From: Crossiella sp. CA-258035
GTDB taxonomy: Bacteria > Actinomycetota > Actinomycetes > Mycobacteriales > Pseudonocardiaceae
Direction of reading: 5' to 3'
DNA length: 64,000 bases
NCBI RefSeq assembly: GCF_030064675.1
Contig: NZ_CP116413.1
Location: 591,001 to 655,000, forward strand
Under the pieces are notes generated by a model that saw only the letters and a list, made by a program, of their open reading frames with translations, was not told the origin of the DNA and ran no database searches. Below are positions 43,299 through 51,115 of the stretch, piece by piece. A program made the position numbers and the translations under genes. How positions within the stretch are numbered: position 1 is the first letter of the stretch; every line of letters starts with the position of its first letter.

Positions 43299-43446
43299 CC
43301 GATTTCCGACAAAAGAGACGATCGGGGGTTGTCCGGAGGTGGGCCGAAGACCAGTCTTTCGGGGTGTTGGGAGCGGTCTCACGGAACTCGGTTGAACCGG
43401 TCCGGCACCGCGATCCGTACCAGGTACAGCAGGTCGCACCATGAAC

Positions 43447-43486
43447 GTGAGGGGTTGTCCGTCTGGCGGCGGGGGCAACCCCTCAC
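43447..43486 (+). terminator. Hairpin between GH8 and P450 genes
   Basis: GTGAGGGGTTG (43447-43457) and CAACCCCTCAC (43476-43486) are perfect 11-base arms with an 18-base loop, followed by CCCTTTCG. It lies 150 bases after the GH8 stop and 38 before the P450 GTG, so it can be a late terminator or a leader attenuator. Confidence 0.5.
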
Positions 43487-43524
43487 CCCTTTCGAAGTCC
43501 GGGAGCGCCGGGTTTGATGGACCG

Positions 43525-44709
43525 GTGCCCCCGGACTACCCGCCGAGCCGGGTGAACCCGCTGGACCCGCCACCGCGGTTCGCGCAGCTGCGCGCGAGCG
43601 AGCCGGTCTCGCTGGTGCGCACCCCGCACGGGGAGTCGGTCTACCTCATCACCCGGCACGCCGACGCCCGGTTCGTGCTCAGCGATCCGCGCTTCTCCAG
43701 CGACCCGGCCAGTCCCGGCTTCCCGCAGCTCCGGCCCGCGCCCGAGGGTCCGCGCGCGCCCGGCACATTCCTGTCGATGGACCCGCCGGAACACGGCCGG
43801 TACCGGCGGATGCTCACCGGCGAGTTCACCGTGCGCCGGATGGCCGCGCTGCGCCCAGCGGTCCGGGCGCGGGCGCGGGAGTGCCTGGCCGGACTGCTGG
43901 CCGAGGGAGCACCCGCCGACCTGGTGGCCGGGTTCGCCAAGCCGCTGCCGGTGCTGGTGATCTGCGACCTGCTCGGCGTGCCGCTGGCCGACCGCGAGTT
44001 CTTCGGCAGCCGCAGCGAGGTCCAGCTGGACCGCTCCCGGCCGGGGGCCGAGGTCACCACAGCCATGGCCGAGCTGTGGGACTACCTGGACGGCCTGGTC
44101 GCGGCCAAGATCGCCGACCCCGGCGAGGACCTGCTCGGCAGGCTGGTGCGGCGGCGGGTGCGCACCGGTGAGCTGAGCCGGGCCGAGCTGGTCGGCATGA
44201 GCAGGCTGCTGCTGGTCGCCGGGCACGAGACCACCGCCAACATGATCGGCATCGGCATGTTGCTGCTGCTCCGGCAGCCTCAGCTGTGGGCGGCGCTGCT
44301 GGCCGATCCGCACCTGGTGCCCGCCGCGGTGGAGGAGCTGCTGCGGCACGCCAGCGTGGTGCAGCAGGGCGTGGTGCGGGCGGTGGTGGGCGCGGCCGAG
44401 GTCGGCGGCGTCCGGCTGGCGCCCGGCGACGGGGTGATCGTCTCGCTGTCCTCGGCCAACCGGGACGAGGCGGTCTACGCCGAACCGGACCAGCTCGTCC
44501 CGCACCGCCGCGGCGCGCCGCACCTGGCCTTCGGACACGGGGTGCACCAGTGCCTCGGCCAGTTGCTGGCCAGGACCGAACTGACCGAGGCCGTGCGCGC
44601 TCTGTTGCCGGTTACCGGTCTGCGGCTGGCTATTGCCCCCGAACAGGTGAAGTTCCGGCACGAGATGGCGGTTTACGGAGTGCGGACCCTGCCGGTTGAG
44701 TGGGACTGA
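43525..44709 (+). CDS. Cytochrome P450
   Basis: A 394-residue bacterial P450 (CYP105/107-like length). I-helix AGHETT (232-237), EXXR region in VEELLRHAS, and heme loop FGHGVHQCLGQ with Cys343. All key residues are intact, so it should be active with a ferredoxin partner, which is not encoded nearby. GTG 43525 starts PPDYPPSRVNPLDPPP. It is followed 16 bases later by a YqcI/YcgG-like gene. Substrate is unknown. Confidence 0.92.
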   Translation: MPPDYPPSRVNPLDPPPRFAQLRASEPVSLVRTPHGESVYLITRHADARFVLSDPRFSSDPASPGFPQLRPAPEGPRAPGTFLSMDPPEHGRYRRMLTGEFTVRRMAALRPAVRARARECLAGLLAEGAPADLVAGFAKPLPVLVICDLLGVPLADREFFGSRSEVQLDRSRPGAEVTTAMAELWDYLDGLVAAKIADPGEDLLGRLVRRRVRTGELSRAELVGMSRLLLVAGHETTANMIGIGMLLLLRQPQLWAALLADPHLVPAAVEELLRHASVVQQGVVRAVVGAAEVGGVRLAPGDGVIVSLSSANRDEAVYAEPDQLVPHRRGAPHLAFGHGVHQCLGQLLARTELTEAVRALLPVTGLRLAIAPEQVKFRHEMAVYGVRTLPVEWD

Positions 44710-44725
44710 TTTCCGGGAGGACGAG

Positions 44726-45154
44726 ATGACGACGCCTCAACGCGCCCACCGGCGCTTGGTGCAGCGCACCTACGGCACCCTCGCCGATCCCGCGGACGCC
44801 GCGCGGACCTGGGCCGACCTGGCCGGACTGGTGCGCGGGGCCGGCTCCTTCGACCCGAGCTGCACCACCTTCGTGGCCGCCTTCGACACCGAGGTCCCGG
44901 CCGGCGGCGAGGCCGCCTACCGGCACCTGCTGCTGATGGCCGAGGAGGACGAGCGCAGGCACGCCTCCGAGGACCCCGCGCCGCCGCGGCGCACCGGGGT
45001 GGACTTCGTGATCACGGTGGCCGGGCAGCGGTTCTTCGTCAGCCTGTTGTTGCTGGCCGCGCCCGCGCTCTCGTTCACGCCGTGCGCGCAGTTCACCAGG
45101 GGCACGGCGATACCGGCGCCGCGCTGCTCGGAAACCCCGGTGCTGTGGGACTAG
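44726..45154 (+). CDS. Short YqcI/YcgG (GntA-like) family protein, tentative
   Basis: A 142-residue protein. FVAAFDTEVPAGGEAAYRHL, FVITVAGQRFFVSLLLLAAP and LSFTPCAQFTRGT resemble the C-terminal pattern of YqcI/YcgG proteins, some of which (GntA) are heme-dependent N-hydroxylases. The N-terminal part is shorter than the family, so identity is uncertain. AGGAC-type site precedes ATG 44726. The close position behind the P450 suggests one operon and a shared oxidative task. Confidence 0.45.
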   Translation: MTTPQRAHRRLVQRTYGTLADPADAARTWADLAGLVRGAGSFDPSCTTFVAAFDTEVPAGGEAAYRHLLLMAEEDERRHASEDPAPPRRTGVDFVITVAGQRFFVSLLLLAAPALSFTPCAQFTRGTAIPAPRCSETPVLWD

Positions 45155-45167
45155 ACCTGCTCTGGGA

Positions 45168-45611
45168 CTAGTCCGGCTCGGCCGCTCGCGGCTCGGGCAG
45201 CGGGCCGGGCCCGCGTTCCAGGTCCGCGCTGTGCGCGGCCACCGCGGCCCACAGCAGCGCCTCCCGGCGGCGGGTGATGCCGACCAGCACGATCACCAGC
45301 ATGAGCAGCGCGCCGACCGCGCAGCCGCTGGCCAGGAATCGCGGCACGTGAAAACTGTGCAGCGTCACCGAGACGGCGACCAGCGTGAATCCCACCAGCG
45401 CGGTGTAGACCAGCAGCGAGGAGCGGCGGTCGAAGGCGCGGAATTCGATGCTGCGTTCGCGCAGTGAGCCCAGCAGCAATCGTTGGTCACGTAGCGACAT
45501 GTGCATGTATTCGGCAATGCGTTCCTCAATCGGATCCAGCCCGTCGGCCCGGAGCCGGAGGGTGCTGGCCGAATGCGCGGTGGGCGACGGAAAGGTCGCC
45601 GGCGTGGCCAT
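45168..45611 (-). CDS. Two-helix membrane protein
   Basis: A 147-residue protein with a helical cytoplasmic N-terminus (IEERIAEYMHMSLRDQRLLL), two membrane helices (LLVYTALVGFTLVAVSVTL and LASGCAVGALLMLVIVLVGI) and a charged tail. AAAGGA lies before ATG 45611. No family recognised. It is divergent from the HTH regulator across a 170-base AT-richer gap. Confidence 0.65.
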   Translation of the reverse strand: MATPATFPSPTAHSASTLRLRADGLDPIEERIAEYMHMSLRDQRLLLGSLRERSIEFRAFDRRSSLLVYTALVGFTLVAVSVTLHSFHVPRFLASGCAVGALLMLVIVLVGITRRREALLWAAVAAHSADLERGPGPLPEPRAAEPD

Positions 45612-45698
45612 GGTGCGTCCTTTCCGCTGCGGATCGCCGGGGGTCACTCGAATGAGTGAGACGGGGTGGCCTGTACCGTGTGGCCCTCCCAGACTTGT

Positions 45699-45754
45699 CG
45701 CACAGTAAAACAGAATGTTCCATTTTCCACATCCCTCGATGGTGTAACTGTGCG
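45699..45754. promoter_or_regulatory. Inverted repeat in the divergent promoter region
   Basis: CGCACAGT (45699-45706) pairs with ACTGTGCG (45747-45754). The intervening stretch is AT-rich for this genome (AAAACAGAATGTT, CCATTTTCC), so it likely holds promoters for the HTH gene and the membrane protein. Operator function is inference. Confidence 0.4.
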
Positions 45755-45780
45755 TGCCGGAGGTTGACGAGGAGGACCGC

Positions 45781-46632
45781 GTGGCCGAGAGCCCCACGGT
45801 GCGCAGGCGGCACGTCGGCGCGGAGCTGCGCAGGCTGCGCGAGTCGGCGGGACGGGACCGGGAGAGCGCGGCCGAGCTACTGGACTGCTCGCTGTCCAAG
45901 ATCACCAAGATCGAGCTGGGCAACGTCGCGGTGAAGAAGGCCGAGCTGGAGAAGCTGCTCGACTTCTACGCCGCGCCCGCCGACCTGTCAGCGTCCTTGC
46001 TGGTCATCGCGGCTGAGGCGAAGAAGCGCGGCTGGTGGTCCAAGTACGGCAAGGCGGTGCCGGACTGGTTCCGCACCTTCGTCGGGCTGGAGTCGGCCGC
46101 CTCCGAGATGCGGGTCTACGAGGCCGAGCTGATCACCGGGGTGCTGCAGACCGAGGCGTACACCAGGGCGGTGATCGCCGCGGTCAGTCCGGAGCTGGAC
46201 GACGACCAGGTGGCCCGGCTGGTCCGGGTGCGCGCCGAGCGGCAGGCGCGGCTGCTCGGCGGTGACCCTCAGCGACTGAACCTGATCATGAGCGAGGCCG
46301 CGGTCCGGCGAATGGTGGGCGGTCCGGCAGTGATGCGAGAACAACTCACATTTCTGGCCGAGGTGCAGCGGCGGCCCAACGTGACCATCCAGGTGTTGCC
46401 TTTGCGGTCCGGGGCGCATGCCGCCATCGGATTCACCTTCACCATGCTCCGTTTTCCGGACGAACCCGCGCCGACGCTGGTTTATCTGGAAGACCTGACC
46501 TCGGCCGTCTATCTCGATGAAGCCGCGGATTTGGACGTGTATAAGCTCGCCTTCGACCGCTTGCAAGCGTTGGCACTCGGCCCGGCCGAGTCCGTCGCAC
46601 TCATGGAGCGGGTAGTGAGTGAATTCGAGTAA
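45781..46632 (+). CDS. XRE-type HTH regulator with DUF5753 (Scr1-like)
   Basis: A 283-residue regulator with an N-terminal lambda-repressor-type HTH (LRRLRESAGRDRESAAELLD, KITKIELGN) and the C-terminal DUF5753 domain (KKRGWWSKYGKAVPDWFRTFVGLE, ELITGVLQTEAYTRAV). GTG 45781 follows GAGGAGGA. It is paired with a DUF397 protein 12 bases downstream. Such pairs are abundant in actinomycetes and proposed to control development or act as toxin-antitoxin-like modules; that function is family-level only. Confidence 0.9.
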   Translation: MAESPTVRRRHVGAELRRLRESAGRDRESAAELLDCSLSKITKIELGNVAVKKAELEKLLDFYAAPADLSASLLVIAAEAKKRGWWSKYGKAVPDWFRTFVGLESAASEMRVYEAELITGVLQTEAYTRAVIAAVSPELDDDQVARLVRVRAERQARLLGGDPQRLNLIMSEAAVRRMVGGPAVMREQLTFLAEVQRRPNVTIQVLPLRSGAHAAIGFTFTMLRFPDEPAPTLVYLEDLTSAVYLDEAADLDVYKLAFDRLQALALGPAESVALMERVVSEFE

Positions 46633-46644
46633 ATAGGGGTCAGT

Positions 46645-46854
46645 ATGTTGTCCTCCGGCCTTTCCTACGCCACCTGGCGCACGTCCAGCCGCAGCAGCGG
46701 CAACGGCGGCCAGTGCGTGGAGGTCGCCATCGTTCCGGACGTCGTCGGCGTCCGGGACTCCAAGAACGCCAGAGGTCCCGCCCTGGTGTTCACTCCGGGC
46801 GCGTGGGGCACGTTCCAGTCCACGCTGCGGGCGGGGTCCTTCGACCTGGTCTAG
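46645..46854 (+). CDS. DUF397 protein
   Basis: A 69-residue DUF397 protein: WRTSSRSSGNGGQCVEVA, VGVRDSKNARGPALVFTP and a C-terminal WGTF block. It partners the upstream XRE regulator. A strong terminator follows directly. Confidence 0.9.
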   Translation: MLSSGLSYATWRTSSRSSGNGGQCVEVAIVPDVVGVRDSKNARGPALVFTPGAWGTFQSTLRAGSFDLV

Positions 46855-46871
46855 CTCGGGTGTAGCGCGAC

Positions 46872-46902
46872 GGGCGGTCGGCACGGTCGGCCGCCCTTTT
46901 TT
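46872..46902 (+). terminator. Rho-independent terminator with T-run
   Basis: GGGCGG (46872-46877) and CCGCCC (46891-46896) with a partly paired interior, followed by six T residues. It is one of the few canonical terminators in the window and ends the XRE-DUF397 operon. Confidence 0.85.
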
Positions 46903-46913
46903 CATGCGAAGTC

Positions 46914-46927
46914 TGCAAACGTATACA
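46914..46927. promoter_or_regulatory. LacI-type operator candidate before GH97
   Basis: TGCAAACGTATACA differs at two positions from the perfect palindrome TGCAAACGTTTGCA, the general form of LacI/GalR-family operators with a central CG. It lies 67 bases upstream of the GH97 start, and a LacI-family gene is encoded three kilobases downstream. Confidence 0.45.
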
Positions 46928-46993
46928 GGAGTACCTGATCCGACCCGGTTGACTCGGACCTGCCGTCCGCCAGGTATCCGGGAGGAACGCACG

Positions 46994-48871
46994 ATGAGAC
47001 GACGAACGCCGCGGCAGCGCGGCGGCCGGATCGCGCTGGTCTGTGTGCTGGCCACGAGCGCGGTCGCGCTCAGCCTGCCAGCGGTCGGCAGCGCGAGCAC
47101 TCCGACGAACTGGCAGCTCACCGCCCCTGGCCCGCGCGCGGTGCCGGGTGCGGCCGCGAGTCCTTCGGCCGAGGTGGACCTGGGTCCGGACGGGCGGCTG
47201 AAGCTGACCGTGCGCCGGGGCGGGACCACCCTGCTGGAGCCCTCCGCGCTGGGCGTGGAGACCGCGTACGCCGATTTCACCAGCGGCCTGCGGTTCAGCG
47301 GGATCAGCCAGCGCGCGATCCAGGAGAAGTACACCACCAGCGTGGGCAAGCGCCGCGAGCACAGCACCGAGGCGGCCGAGACCACCCTGCGCTTCACCAA
47401 GGACGGCCACCGGATCGACCTGGTGGTCCGGGTCGCCGCGGACGGCGTGGCCTACCGCTACGTGCTCTCCGGGCCGAAGTGGGTGACCGTGGTCGGCGAG
47501 GCGTCCGAGTTCGCCGTCCCGGCCACCGCGCACTCGGTGCTGCTGCCCTTCGACAACGGGCGCGGGGACTACGAGTCGGCGCACAAGCACGGCACGGTGG
47601 CCCAGGCCGAGGCCGCCGAGTACGGCTATCCCGCGCTGTTCCGGGTCGAGGACAGCTGGCTGCTGCTGGCTGAGTCCGATGTGGACGGTCGCTACGGCGG
47701 CTCCCGGGTGCGGCTGGACCCGGCGGAGAAGAAGTTCAAGCTGGTGCTGCCGGACCCGGCGGAGGTGAGCACCGGCCCGCTGGCCACGCCCTGGCGCACC
47801 ATGGTCATCGGCGACCTGGCCACGGTGACCGAGAGCGACCTGATCACCGACCTGGCCCCGCCGTCCAAGATCGCGGACACCTCGTGGATCAAGCCGGGGG
47901 TCGCGGCCTGGTCCTGGTGGGCGCTGGGGACAGGGGATCTGGCCCTGCAGAAGCGTTACGTGGACTACGCGAGCAAGCAGGGCTGGGAGTACAACCTGGT
48001 CGACTCGGGCTGGGCGGACTCCTGGATCCCTGAGCTGGTCGCCTACTCCAAGGCGCGCAACGTGGACACCTGGCTGTGGGTGCGCTGGCAGACCATCGAC
48101 ACCCCCAGCGAGCTGGAACGGCTGTTCAAGCGGTACCAGGACTGGGGCGTGGTCGGCCTGAAGATCGACTTCGTGGAGTCCGACGGCCAGGACCGGATGC
48201 GCTGGTACGACCTGGTGTTCGCGGCCGCGGCCAAGTACAAGCTGATGCTCAACTTCCACGGCGCGCCGATCCCGCGCGGCACCGAGCGCACCTGGCCGCA
48301 CGTGATGACGGTGGAGGCGGTCAAGGGCGCGGAGGGCACCAAGCCGAGGCCGGGCCGGGAGCCGTTCCCGATCGAGCACTACCTGACCCTGCCGTTCACC
48401 AGGAACCTGACCGGCTCGATGGACTTCACCCCGGTGACCTTCAGCGGGGTGCGGCCCAACTCCGACGCCGGTGAGCTGGCGCTGTCGGTGCTCTACGAGT
48501 CCGGGGTGCAGCACTTCGCGGACAGCCCGGAGAGCTACGCCAAGCAGCCACTGGCCGAGGAGCTGCTGCGCGCGGTGCCCGCGGTCTGGGACGAGACCAA
48601 GCTGCTGGCCGGCGATCCCGGCAAGCACGCGGTGATCGCCCGGCGCGGCGGCGCGGAGTGGTACGTGGGCGCGGCGCTGGCGGGGGAGGGGCGCAACCTC
48701 GATGCCGCGCTGTCCTTCCTGCCCGCGGGTGAGTGGACCGCGGACATCTACGCCGACGGTCCCGAGGGCAAGATCGTCCGCACCAGCCAGCGGGTGCACC
48801 GGGACAGCACGCTGTCGGTGCCGGTGGCCAAGAACGGCGGCTACACCGTCCGCCTGCGGCCGAATGGCTGA
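46994..48871 (+). CDS. Secreted glycoside hydrolase family 97
   Basis: A 625-residue secreted GH97 enzyme. Signal peptide MRRRTPRQRGGRIALVCVLA to about residue 35. An N-terminal beta-sandwich is followed by a catalytic barrel with AWSWWALG, GWEYNLVDSGWADSW, LKIDFVESDGQDRM and MLNFHGAPIPRGTERTWPHV, EAVKGAEG, characteristic of GH97. The family includes alpha-glucosidases and alpha-galactosidases, so the substrate is an alpha-glycoside. GGGAGGAA precedes the ATG. A LacI-like operator is upstream. Confidence 0.9.
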   Translation: MRRRTPRQRGGRIALVCVLATSAVALSLPAVGSASTPTNWQLTAPGPRAVPGAAASPSAEVDLGPDGRLKLTVRRGGTTLLEPSALGVETAYADFTSGLRFSGISQRAIQEKYTTSVGKRREHSTEAAETTLRFTKDGHRIDLVVRVAADGVAYRYVLSGPKWVTVVGEASEFAVPATAHSVLLPFDNGRGDYESAHKHGTVAQAEAAEYGYPALFRVEDSWLLLAESDVDGRYGGSRVRLDPAEKKFKLVLPDPAEVSTGPLATPWRTMVIGDLATVTESDLITDLAPPSKIADTSWIKPGVAAWSWWALGTGDLALQKRYVDYASKQGWEYNLVDSGWADSWIPELVAYSKARNVDTWLWVRWQTIDTPSELERLFKRYQDWGVVGLKIDFVESDGQDRMRWYDLVFAAAAKYKLMLNFHGAPIPRGTERTWPHVMTVEAVKGAEGTKPRPGREPFPIEHYLTLPFTRNLTGSMDFTPVTFSGVRPNSDAGELALSVLYESGVQHFADSPESYAKQPLAEELLRAVPAVWDETKLLAGDPGKHAVIARRGGAEWYVGAALAGEGRNLDAALSFLPAGEWTADIYADGPEGKIVRTSQRVHRDSTLSVPVAKNGGYTVRLRPNG

Positions 48872-48942
48872 TCGAAAAATTTCACGAAGATTGTTCGCGT
48901 TTCCGCCGTTCGGTGCTACCGACCGGTAAACCTCGCGGTCAC

Positions 48943-48990
48943 GCTGTCGTCACGCGCCTTCGCTGCACTTCACCGGCGCGTGACGACAGC
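48943..48990. repeat. Perfect 16-base inverted repeat
   Basis: GCTGTCGTCACGCGCC (48943-48958) and GGCGCGTGACGACAGC (48975-48990) pair perfectly across a 16-base loop. It lies 72 bases past the GH97 stop and 24 before the phosphatase ATG, with no T-run. It could be a terminator or a leader element of the phosphatase gene. Confidence 0.65.
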
Positions 48991-49013
48991 GCGCGGACTG
49001 CCGAGGAGGCGAC

Positions 49014-49604
49014 ATGCGGTTGCGGAGTGCCCTGGTCGGGGCGATCACGGTGGCGGCACTGGGGCTGGGCACGCCCGCGGCGCTGGCCGCGCCCGCCGCC
49101 CCCGCGGAGGCAGCGGCGGCCAAGCCCCCGTACGAGACCTGGATCCGCGATGTCACCGTGGTGACCGGCCAGCTCACCACCTACCTGGACGGCAGGCTGC
49201 CCGGCGGCGGCAAGAAGGCCGTGGTCTTCGACATCGACAACACCACGCTGGAGACCGCCTACAACTTCGGCGTGCCCACCCCGGCGATCCCGCCGGTGCT
49301 CAAGGCGGCCAAGCGGGCCAGGGAACAGGGCGCGGCGATCTTCTTCGTGACCAACCGCCCGTACGTGCTCGGCCTGCCCACCGAGGACAACCTCAAGCGG
49401 GTCGGCTACCCGGTGGACGGCCTCTACCTGCGTCCCTGGTTCAACTTCGACCCGACCGAGAAGGTCAAGACCGAGGCCAGGATCTCGATCGAGAAGCTCG
49501 GCTACACCATCGTGGCCAACGTCGGCAACAACACCTGGGACCTGGTCGGCGGCCACGCCGAGCGCACCTTCAAGCTGCCGGACTACGACGGCGCGCTGGA
49601 CTGA
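49014..49604 (+). CDS. Secreted HAD-family acid phosphatase
   Basis: A 196-residue protein. Signal peptide MRLRSALVGAITVAALGLG...ALA, then a HAD fold with the catalytic aspartates in VVFDIDNTTLE, motif II in IFFVTNRP and the motif IV-like VGNNTWDLVG. It is of the class of secreted acid phosphatases (HAD subfamily IIIB) that release phosphate from nucleotides or sugar phosphates. The start is fixed by GAGGCG before the ATG. A hairpin lies downstream. Confidence 0.88.
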   Translation: MRLRSALVGAITVAALGLGTPAALAAPAAPAEAAAAKPPYETWIRDVTVVTGQLTTYLDGRLPGGGKKAVVFDIDNTTLETAYNFGVPTPAIPPVLKAAKRAREQGAAIFFVTNRPYVLGLPTEDNLKRVGYPVDGLYLRPWFNFDPTEKVKTEARISIEKLGYTIVANVGNNTWDLVGGHAERTFKLPDYDGALD

Positions 49605-49622
49605 GGCGGCTGACGGCACAAA

Positions 49623-49655
49623 CGTGGGCGCCACCCTGACCCGGTGGCGCCCACG
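49623..49655. terminator. Bidirectional hairpin between HAD phosphatase and LacI gene
   Basis: CGTGGGCGCCACC (49623-49635) and GGTGGCGCCCACG (49643-49655) form a perfect 13-base stem with a seven-base loop between two convergent genes. Confidence 0.75.
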
Positions 49656-49690
49656 AATGTTCGCGCTTGCTTGGTCCTGCCTGGTCTTGC

Positions 49691-50797
49691 TTACGCCGAG
49701 GGCGCCGGTGCGGTCGAGGCCCGCACCACCAGCTCCGGCGGTGTCGGGAGCACCAGCTTGCTCGGCCGGTGTCCCTGGAGCACCTGCAACAGCATGTGGG
49801 CCGAGGCTCGGCCCAGCTCGCGCTGCGGTGTCTTCACCGCGGTCAGCGGAGGATCGGTGTGCGCGGCGACGATGTGCTCGTCGATGGCGATCACGCTGAG
49901 GTCGTGCGGGACCGAAAGACCCAGCTCGCGGGCCGCGCTGAGGGTGCCCAGCGCGCTCAGCAGGTTCGCCACCACCAACGCGGTCGGCCGTTGCGCGGCC
50001 GGCGCGTCCAGGATGTGCAGGGCCGCCTGGTGGCCGCCCCGCCAGTGGAAGTTGCCGTCGCAGATCCATTCCGGGCGCACGGTGAGCCCGTGCGACCGCA
50101 TGGCCGCGGCGAAACCCTGGCGCCGCCGCAGACCCGTGTCGGTGCGCAGCGGTCCGCTCACGTGACCGATCCGCCGGTGCCCCAGTTCCACCAGGTGATC
50201 GACCATGATCGAGACGTTGTGCACCTCGTCCATCACCACCGCGGCCGGATAGCCGGGGGTGCCACGCTGCACGAGCACCATGGGCAGGTGCTCGCGGGTG
50301 GCCCACTCCTGGATGTTCGGGTCGTCGACGCTGGCGAAGGCCACCAGCACGCCGTCCACCTTGCCTTCGAGCCCGAGCTTGTCGTAGGCGTTGCCCGCAC
50401 CCTCGCCACTGCCCGCCTCGACGACCATCAGGGTGTAGTCCTGTTCGGTCGCCACCTCCTGGACGCCACGCATTATCTGCGTGAAACCGAAGTTGTCCAG
50501 GTCCGGCACGAGCAGCCCGATGGCCTGTTGTCGTTGCAGGCGCAGGGCGCGCGCCTGCGCGTTCGGCCGGTAGCCGAGCGCTTCGGCGGCGTCGAGCACC
50601 CGCTGCCGTGTCTCCGCCCGATAGGCGGTGTCCTGACCCCGCAACAGCCGGGAGGCTGTCGACACATCCACCCCGGCCGCCGCCGCCACCTCGCGCAAGG
50701 TCGGCCGATCACGCCGCCGACTTCGAGTGAGGGACAAGGACGCGCCGGGCGAAACTGCCACTGGCCGCCAGCCAGCGGCCTCTGGCCGAGTTACCAC
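49691..50797 (-). CDS. LacI-family transcriptional regulator
   Basis: A 368-residue LacI/GalR regulator. HTH and hinge: RPTLREVAAAAGVDVSTASR, then LDAAEALGYRPNAQARAL. The periplasmic-binding-like effector domain includes AIGLLVPDLDNFGFTQIMRG and GHRRIGHVSGP, and ends with the family PPLTAVKTPQRELGRASA. The GTG start gives a ~30-residue extension before the HTH, so a later start is possible. Targets are probably sugar-utilisation genes such as the nearby GH97. Confidence 0.92.
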   Translation of the reverse strand: MVTRPEAAGWRPVAVSPGASLSLTRSRRRDRPTLREVAAAAGVDVSTASRLLRGQDTAYRAETRQRVLDAAEALGYRPNAQARALRLQRQQAIGLLVPDLDNFGFTQIMRGVQEVATEQDYTLMVVEAGSGEGAGNAYDKLGLEGKVDGVLVAFASVDDPNIQEWATREHLPMVLVQRGTPGYPAAVVMDEVHNVSIMVDHLVELGHRRIGHVSGPLRTDTGLRRRQGFAAAMRSHGLTVRPEWICDGNFHWRGGHQAALHILDAPAAQRPTALVVANLLSALGTLSAARELGLSVPHDLSVIAIDEHIVAAHTDPPLTAVKTPQRELGRASAHMLLQVLQGHRPSKLVLPTPPELVVRASTAPAPSA

Positions 50798-51115
50798 TCC
50801 AACCCCCTTGAACCCCCTCCGGTACAGCCGTCACTCTAGGGGGTTTGACGGCAGCTGAGCGTGGGCTGTCCAGGTGTCTCGGTGATCCCCACCCGAACGG
50901 CCGCAGCACACGACCGGAAGCCCGGCGCGGCTGGAACTCCTGGCTGCCGGACGCTACGCCGAACAGGCTCCTGGGACGACATTCGGCAACAGCGATGGTT
51001 TAGAGAAGCTGTGGCAGGCAATCGGTTTCTGTTCCCGGACGTGAAAACGGGGGCGCCGCATCCTCGCCGACTGGCAAGAAAGCGACACCCCCGCCGGGTG
51101 TGTCGAGTTAGGACA
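50798..51115. other. Intergenic region without a recognised gene
   Basis: Between the LacI start and the LVIVD-protein stop. No coding frame with family-like content or codon pattern was recognised. An imperfect hairpin at the right end is listed separately. The LacI promoter is expected near 50800-50850. Confidence 0.4.
51084..51104 (-). terminator. Hairpin after LVIVD-protein gene
   Basis: GACACCC (51084-51090) pairs imperfectly with GGGTGTGTC (51096-51104), 11 bases beyond the stop codon of the minus-strand gene at 51116. No T-run. Confidence 0.5.

Noticed and set aside
50861-51115. Possible extra coding frame upstream of the DUF305 gene (part of a long open frame 50861-53332)
   Set aside because: The first 600 codons antisense to the LVIVD gene show no family content; only the end from 52688 encodes a recognisable lipoprotein.
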